Shown here: piece by piece, positions 59,245 through 64,000 of the stretch
Layout of the letters: each line of letters starts with the position of its first letter
Numbering within the stretch: position 1 is the stretch's first letter
Source of the DNA: Tindallia magadiensis
GTDB taxonomy: Bacteria; Bacillota; Clostridia; Peptostreptococcales; Tindalliaceae
Direction of reading: 5' to 3'
NCBI RefSeq assembly: GCF_900113635.1
Contig: NZ_FOQA01000012.1
Location: 1 to 64,000 of the forward strand
Length of the DNA stretch: 64,000 nt
Notes under the pieces: generated by a model
The model's input: only the letters and a program-made list of their open reading frames with translations
Databases searched by the model: none
What the model was told of the DNA's origin: nothing
Position numbers and translations under genes: made by a program

Positions 59245-60236
59245 CCGTTGAATTAGTTCATGCGTCACGGAATCGATTTGTTGAAAATATTTATCGCGGT
59301 GATGTGGTGGTGGTGAATGACAAAGGCGATATCCTTTTTGAACTGGGGAATGGAAAGAAGACCACTTATTGGCGATCCTCAGCAAAACCCTTTCAAGTAT
59401 TACCCTTTGTAGAAGCCGGCGGCATGGAAACCTTCCAGATAACAGGAGAAGAACTGGCACTGATGTGTGCTTCTCATGGCGGAGAACCGGAGCATGTAGA
59501 AAAAGTCAGAGCACTGTTGGAAAAAATTGGCTTTGCAGAAGAAGACCTGCGTTGCGGAGCCGCTTCGCCCATGTATCAGCCAGCGGCTAAAAAAATACTG
59601 CAACAGCAACAATCATGGACAGCTCTGCATAATTGCTGTTCAGGAAAGCATACAGGGATGTTGGCGATGGCTGCCTTAAAAAACTATCCCAGGGAAAAAT
59701 ACGAAGCCATTGCTCATCCGGTGCAACAGGAAGCTTTACAGGTAGCGGCGGATTTTACAGAAATGGAGGCAGCCGAAATTGGCATAGGCGTGGATGGCTG
59801 CGGTGCTCCGATTTACTATTTAGCCTTGGATAAAATGGCAAAAGCCTATGCCCGGCTTTCTAAACCGGAAGCCATCACTCCGCCGTCAAGGGCAGAAGCC
59901 ATGACAATCATAGGGAAGGCAATGACAGACCATGCCTGGTATGTAGCCGGCACCGGAAGATTGGATACCGTGCTGATGGAAGTGAGTAAAGGCAGACTCC
60001 TAGCAAAGCTGGGAGCCGACGGGGTTTACTGCGTCAGTGTGATGGGGGAAGGCATAGGGATTTCCCTGAAAATTGAAAGTGGTGTGATTCGGGCAATTGA
60101 GCCGGTCATCGTGGAACTCTTACGCCGACTAAGCTTTATTAGTGATGCAGAAGCCCTTGAAATGGAACATCGGTTGGATTTTGCTATCTATAATCACCGA
60201 AAAGAAGTGATCGGTGTTCTAAAACCTGTGTTTTAA
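59241..60236 (+). CDS. Asparaginase II-family protein (PF06089)
   Basis: 331 aa. ELVHASRNRFVENIYRGDVV, YWRSSAKPFQVLPFVEAGG, CASHGGEPEHV, CGAASPMY, NCCSGKHTGMLAMA and GVDGCGAPIYYLALD are hallmarks of the Rhizobium-etli-type asparaginase (AnsII) family. Known members hydrolyse L-asparagine; others are uncharacterised. ATG at 59241 follows GAGGGAAAG and overlaps the larC stop (ATGA), so it is coupled to LarC. A link with cofactor use is inferred, not shown. Confidence 0.88.
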   Translation: MTVELVHASRNRFVENIYRGDVVVVNDKGDILFELGNGKKTTYWRSSAKPFQVLPFVEAGGMETFQITGEELALMCASHGGEPEHVEKVRALLEKIGFAEEDLRCGAASPMYQPAAKKILQQQQSWTALHNCCSGKHTGMLAMAALKNYPREKYEAIAHPVQQEALQVAADFTEMEAAEIGIGVDGCGAPIYYLALDKMAKAYARLSKPEAITPPSRAEAMTIIGKAMTDHAWYVAGTGRLDTVLMEVSKGRLLAKLGADGVYCVSVMGEGIGISLKIESGVIRAIEPVIVELLRRLSFISDAEALEMEHRLDFAIYNHRKEVIGVLKPVF

Positions 60237-60288
60237 GAGATAAAAGGACAGGAACCAGCACCATCTTGGTGAAAAGGAGGCAACCTAA

Positions 60289-61695
60289 ATGGGATCGGAA
60301 TCAAAAAAACTTATCTATTGCATCCTTTCACTGCTGATAGTGTTGAGCGGACAATGGATAACACCTCCAGAAGGCTTACCGCAGGAAGGACTGACCATGC
60401 TGCTGATCGCACTGGCCGCCGCCTTTTTGTGGATGACAGAAGCCGTAGCCATCGGGGTAACCGGTCTGGTGATTATCCTCTTTCAGTCCCTTTTTGGGAT
60501 TCTGCCGGTAGGGGAAGCTCTAGCGTATATTGCCAGTCCCGTTAACGCCGTGGTGTTGGTAGGTTATTTGCTGGCAGGCTCCTTGGTAAACTCCGGGATG
60601 GATCAACGACTAAGTTTAACGATTATTTCAAAAATGGGCGAAAAGACCAGCTACCTAATGCTGGGAATGATGATAGCGACAGCTTTTTTGTCCATGTGGA
60701 TGTCTAATACCGCCACCGTAGCCATTATGGTGCCCATTGGCACAGGTATTCTAAAAATGGCTGGCTGCCAGCCCCTAAAAAGCAATTATGGAAAAGCTCT
60801 TTTTATCGGAGTGGCTTTTTCCGCCAATATTGGAGGGATGGGTACCCCTACCGGGACACCGGCAAATCCAATAGCCATCGCATTGCTTAGCCATTTAGCC
60901 GGCATTGAACTGTCTTTTTTGGACTGGACAGCCCGGGCATTGCCTATGGTGTTGCTCCTGCTACCCATATCCTGGATGTTGTTGAGAAAGGTGTACCCAC
61001 CGGAAATAGACAGGGTGGAAGGTGGGCTGGAAGCCGTAGAAGCCCAACTCGTCCAAATGGGAGCCATCAGCAGGGAAGAAAAACGGGTGCTATTTTTGTT
61101 TGGAACAGCCATTACCCTATGGCTTTCCGACTCTTTTCTTTCTTTTCTCCCGGAAGGATGGTTATATATGGTCGCTGTGTTTCTCACTATCTGGATAGTA
61201 ATGCCAAAAATCGGATATCTTCATTGGCAGGAAGCTCAGCAACGGATCGGATGGGACGTTTTATTTCTGGTAGGAGGAGGACTCTCTATGGGTGCTGGAC
61301 TGCAAACCACCGGAGCCATTTACTGGATTGCTGCTTTGTTGGAAAATAGTTTTGGAACCATGCCTCAGGCACTGGCAGTTCTTACTATGTCGGCGATCAC
61401 CGCTTTGGGCATCACCATTTTCTGCAGTCTTTCCGGCACAGCCACCACCTTTGTGCCCATTGCCATTGGGCTGGCCCTTACCTTTGGTTGGGATCCTGTT
61501 CTATTTGCAATGACAGCCGGTATTTCCAGCTCCTTTGCCTATTTATTGCCTGCCAACGCGGCGCCTAATGCCGTGTCTTACGGAGCCGGTTATTTTCACA
61601 CCTTGGATATGGTCAAAGCTGGCGTTTTGATGATGCTGGTCAGCGTTGTTGTGATGGGTCTGGTCGGCGCTTTTCTATTGCCACATCTATTTTAG
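60289..61695 (+). CDS. DASS-family sodium/dicarboxylate (SLC13) symporter
   Basis: 468 aa with about 12 membrane segments. Family SNT motifs: SNTATVAIMVPIG and SLSGTATTFVPIAIG; also GGMGTPTGTPANPIAIAL and LPANAAPNAVSYGAG. Such carriers import succinate, malate, tartrate, citrate or sulfate with sodium. RBS AAAAGGAGGC. 52 bp after the asparaginase gene, so part of the same operon. A hydroxy-dicarboxylate substrate would fit a LarA-type racemase elsewhere. Confidence 0.92.
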   Translation: MGSESKKLIYCILSLLIVLSGQWITPPEGLPQEGLTMLLIALAAAFLWMTEAVAIGVTGLVIILFQSLFGILPVGEALAYIASPVNAVVLVGYLLAGSLVNSGMDQRLSLTIISKMGEKTSYLMLGMMIATAFLSMWMSNTATVAIMVPIGTGILKMAGCQPLKSNYGKALFIGVAFSANIGGMGTPTGTPANPIAIALLSHLAGIELSFLDWTARALPMVLLLLPISWMLLRKVYPPEIDRVEGGLEAVEAQLVQMGAISREEKRVLFLFGTAITLWLSDSFLSFLPEGWLYMVAVFLTIWIVMPKIGYLHWQEAQQRIGWDVLFLVGGGLSMGAGLQTTGAIYWIAALLENSFGTMPQALAVLTMSAITALGITIFCSLSGTATTFVPIAIGLALTFGWDPVLFAMTAGISSSFAYLLPANAAPNAVSYGAGYFHTLDMVKAGVLMMLVSVVVMGLVGAFLLPHLF

Positions 61696-61829
61696 AAGAA
61701 TTTAGCGATGATAGATTAATGGCTGATGTTCATCAGGTAAAAAATTTAGGTGATTAAATAGTGCTTCAAGTGGTAAAAAGCTTAGTAGATGCGCTGACGC
61801 ATCAAGACAACCATAGGAGGTGCTAGTTA

Positions 61830-62579
61830 TTGGAAAGCTTACTATATAGTTTTTTAGCCGGATCTTCTACCGCCATCGGAGCCATTGCTTTACTGTTTTT
61901 TGGACCACCGGGAAAAAAAACCATGGCCTCTTTGCTAGGATTTGCCGGCGGTATTATGCTGGCCCTGTCCGTTTTTGAATTAATGCCGGAAGCCCTGGAG
62001 CTGGGGAGCATGGCAGCTGTCCTTGGAGGTTTCCTTATTGGCTGCGGAATGATGTTTGGGGTAGACCGGGTACTGCCTCATGCTCATATGTCAGAAAGTG
62101 AAAACTTGGAGATTGAAAACCCGGAAAATTTTCCTGAAAACAAGAACCCTTCCGTTCTTCGAACCGGCTATTTGATTTTTTTTGGTATTGCGTTACATAA
62201 CGTACCGGAAGGCCTTGCCATTGGTGCCGGTTTGGAAGCCAGTCCGGAGCTAGGGCTTTTTATTGCTATTGCCATTGGGTTACACAATATCCCAGAAGGC
62301 TTAGCCGTAGCCGGGCCTTTACGGGCAGGCGGGATGGCTGGAGGAAAAGTAGTACTCTTCACCTTAAGTGCTGGTTTAATGACAGTGGTAGGAACATCGA
62401 TAGGGCTGCTCTTATTTAATATTTCGCCCCTGCTTATTTCTGGTTCTTTAGCTTTTGCCGCCGGTGCCATGGTGTATATTGTTAACGATGAACTGATTCC
62501 TCAGGCAAACAACATGCACAGCCACCTAGCCAATGCCGGTCTGATTGTAGGGATGTTGCTTGGGTTTGTTATTTTTTAA
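61830..62579 (+). CDS. ZIP-family divalent metal transporter
   Basis: 249 aa with eight membrane segments. The metal site HNVPEGLAIG (IALHNVPEGLAIGAG) and a second HNIPEGLAV motif are typical of ZIP (ZupT-like). TTG start with AGGAGGTGCTAG upstream. It imports zinc or related divalent metals; because it lies after the lar genes, nickel is worth considering. Terminator follows. Confidence 0.93.
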   Translation: MESLLYSFLAGSSTAIGAIALLFFGPPGKKTMASLLGFAGGIMLALSVFELMPEALELGSMAAVLGGFLIGCGMMFGVDRVLPHAHMSESENLEIENPENFPENKNPSVLRTGYLIFFGIALHNVPEGLAIGAGLEASPELGLFIAIAIGLHNIPEGLAVAGPLRAGGMAGGKVVLFTLSAGLMTVVGTSIGLLLFNISPLLISGSLAFAAGAMVYIVNDELIPQANNMHSHLANAGLIVGMLLGFVIF

Positions 62580-62590
62580 GGTGAAAAGCC

Positions 62591-62622
62591 CACCTACCCA
62601 TTTTGGGTAGGTGACATTTTTT
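62591..62622 (+). terminator. Rho-independent terminator after the ZIP gene
   Basis: CACCTACCCA (62591-62600) pairs with TGGGTAGGTG (62604-62613), followed by ACATTTTTT. It closes the lar region. Confidence 0.92.
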
Positions 62623-62699
62623 GAAAAACCACCCCTTTTGTGTGTGTGATCCTTTCGTCGAAACGGATATAATAACGCTGAACACACTGGGAAAATAAT

Positions 62700-63179
62700 A
62701 TGGAAAACAGGAAGTGGGTGGTGGCGGTGGAGCAAGTAATGGTAGGATCCTTATTGATCTTAATTGTCTTGGGGGCAGCTTGGCTGCTAGTTGTATACAA
62801 TCGTATGATGAATTTAATGAGTATGATGACGGAACAGCGCCGATCCATTGAAAAACACTGCCGGATCCGTCGGGAATATAGAGATGAAAGGGAAGATAAA
62901 GTGGAGGTAGACGTAAAAGGAGAAGAGGAAGAGGAAGACCCTAAAAGGAAAACGATTGCAAAGGGTGATGGGCATTTGGAGATGAAACAAATGGAAAAAA
63001 AACTGAAAGAGCTGGATGGTCGTATCGCCAGTCTTCAACGAAGACGGGAAAAAACCGTTGAAGAGTTTCAGGATTTTTGTCGGTCTTCCTGGGTAAAACC
63101 GGCACTGCTGATTATGGGCGTAAAAAATCCGGAAAAGAGCTTTCAGGAGACGGAAGCGATTGCTTCTGAAAAAAAATAA
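62700..63179 (+). CDS. Unknown single-pass membrane protein with charged coiled coil
   Basis: 159 aa. One membrane helix near the N-terminus (VGSLLILIVLGAAWLLVVYN), then a highly charged region (EEEEEDPKRKTI) and a predicted coiled coil (MKQMEKKLKELDGRIASLQR). YNRMMNLMSMMTEQ is faintly like LemA but not enough to name it. Start uncertain: ATG at 62700 has a weak RBS; a start near 62740 is possible. Preceded by TATAAT at 62669. No neighbour suggests a function. Confidence 0.6.
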   Translation: MENRKWVVAVEQVMVGSLLILIVLGAAWLLVVYNRMMNLMSMMTEQRRSIEKHCRIRREYRDEREDKVEVDVKGEEEEEDPKRKTIAKGDGHLEMKQMEKKLKELDGRIASLQRRREKTVEEFQDFCRSSWVKPALLIMGVKNPEKSFQETEAIASEKK

Positions 63180-63271
63180 TTAGACAAATCATAAAAAAAC
63201 AATGGAAAAAATAGGCCATTTGTCATATGATAGAGAGAAAGCATTCAATGGCTCTTTGGGAGGGACGTCCC

Positions 63272-64000
63272 ATGTCGCAACAACAAAAGTATTCCATTGT
63301 CAGCATATCTCTTTTCGCTGGATGGTTGTTAAGTTTTCTTTTTGAAGGAGAGGTTCTTTACCAGTTGATGAATGCCACGGCTGCGGAAGCGGAATGGATA
63401 GGGTTATTAGCCATTGGCTTTCACTTTGTCGGGCTTTTTAGTTGTGGTTATTTTATTAAAAGATCCAGCTCTGCTAAAATGGTGATGATGGCTGGTATTG
63501 CCGTCTGTTTTGCCGGCAGTCTGATTTTTTTACTGCCTTATTCCCTTCTTTGGTATCTATCAATGATTGCCATGTCTTATTATGCCGGATTGGTTATTGC
63601 CTCCTGGGGATATTTTTTCAAATGGTCTACTCCCCGAGACCGACGGTTACAGACAGCGGCAGATGTTTTGATTCTTTCCAACCTGTTGATGATGATGGTC
63701 AATGTGATTACCAACCACCTTTCCCTGTATGGGGGCTATGCTCTGTCCTCTCTATTGCTATTGCTGGCGATCCCTTTTATCTATCGATTGGATACGGAAA
63801 TGGAGATGGATCGGTCAGAACCAGAGATGCTAGACAATCCGGGCATCAAAGAAACCATGGAAAAGCCCTTTCTTTACTTATGCGTGTTTATTGTGATCAT
63901 TACCATCAATTCTGGCATTATGTATCAGGTAGTGCGCCCTGCCTTTGCTCATTTTAGATTACTGACAGCCTATTATTGGGTAGTTCCCTATCTGCTGGCC
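63272..64000 (+). CDS. MFS-like membrane protein, C-terminus cut off by window edge
   Basis: The frame is open from ATG 63272 (GGGAGGG upstream) to the window edge, 243 codons. Seven or so hydrophobic segments are visible (SIVSISLFAGWLLSFLF, WIGLLAIGFHFVGLFSCGYF, AGIAVCFAGSLIFLLPY, and others), with a basic loop IKRSSSAKM after the second, in the place of the MFS A-loop. The arrangement suggests a major facilitator transporter or a related LuxR-linked membrane sensor. Too incomplete to name a substrate. Confidence 0.65.
   Translation, partial: MSQQQKYSIVSISLFAGWLLSFLFEGEVLYQLMNATAAEAEWIGLLAIGFHFVGLFSCGYFIKRSSSAKMVMMAGIAVCFAGSLIFLLPYSLLWYLSMIAMSYYAGLVIASWGYFFKWSTPRDRRLQTAADVLILSNLLMMMVNVITNHLSLYGGYALSSLLLLLAIPFIYRLDTEMEMDRSEPEMLDNPGIKETMEKPFLYLCVFIVIITINSGIMYQVVRPAFAHFRLLTAYYWVVPYLLA

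Noticed and set aside
1725-62613. Hairpins at 1725-1751 and 62591-62613 as members of a repeat family
   Set aside because: They share CCTACCCA and GGTAGG cores, but two short stem-loops can arise by chance and both fit ordinary terminator or processing roles.

Overview
The window reads as low-to-moderate G+C DNA from an anaerobic, motile, Gram-positive bacterium of the class Clostridia. The evidence is strong GGAGG-type ribosome binding sites, frequent TTG and GTG starts, lipoprotein signal peptides, CheV/CheX chemotaxis proteins, a NuoG-like formate dehydrogenase with a tungstate importer, and carnitine/betaine and nickel-pincer cofactor genes. An alkaliphilic relative of Alkaliphilus/Tindallia is my guess; nothing in the window fixes the genus. 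I see no rRNA, prophage, CRISPR array or insertion sequence.

Layout. 1-3.8 kb: a truncated surface protein with a long structured leader, tRNA-Arg(CCT) and a chemoreceptor. 4-7.2 kb: a YtrA-type ABC operon whose promoter lies inside an 18-bp inverted repeat. 7.2-9.6 kb: a membrane GGDEF-EAL protein. 9.8-15.7 kb: a carnitine-to-glycine-betaine module. It has an AtoE-type carrier, a BKACE enzyme, L-carnitine dehydrogenase, a hot-dog thioesterase, a TetR repressor and an OpuAC-like lipoprotein. The same TetR-type palindrome sits just downstream of two well-formed promoters. 15.8-17.6 kb: an AbrB-family membrane protein and uridine kinase.

17.6-36.5 kb is a signalling island: two sensor kinases, a soluble Cache chemoreceptor, a FIST sensor, REC-only/REC-HDOD/REC-kinase/REC-HD-GYP proteins, CheV, CheX, REC-CheX, a Na/Pi-type transporter and a PBP-PAS-GGDEF-HD-GYP protein. 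It combines phosphorelay, c-di-GMP turnover and chemotaxis adaptation in one place.

36.6-54 kb is a metal and redox region: a ModE-like HTH fused to a TupA-like binding domain, Fe-alcohol dehydrogenase with an AraC regulator, tupABC, an AAA ATPase with a nuclease-like C-terminus, LysR, a ferric/phosphonate-type ABC importer, a C_GCAxxG_C_C protein, a TDT exporter and FdhA. A 27-nt REP-like repeat occurs twice here.

54.2-62.6 kb carries nickel-pincer cofactor genes larE, larB and a split larC (junction at a run of ten A). They are preceded by a PP-loop protein and an ApgM-like protein and followed by an asparaginase-family protein, a DASS symporter and a ZIP transporter. No larA is present. 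The window ends in an unknown coiled-coil membrane protein and a truncated MFS-like protein.

The most interesting parts are the carnitine module with its paired operators and apparent ATT-start repressor, the lar operon with its frameshift and two unexplained partner genes, and the FIST-centred signalling operon.
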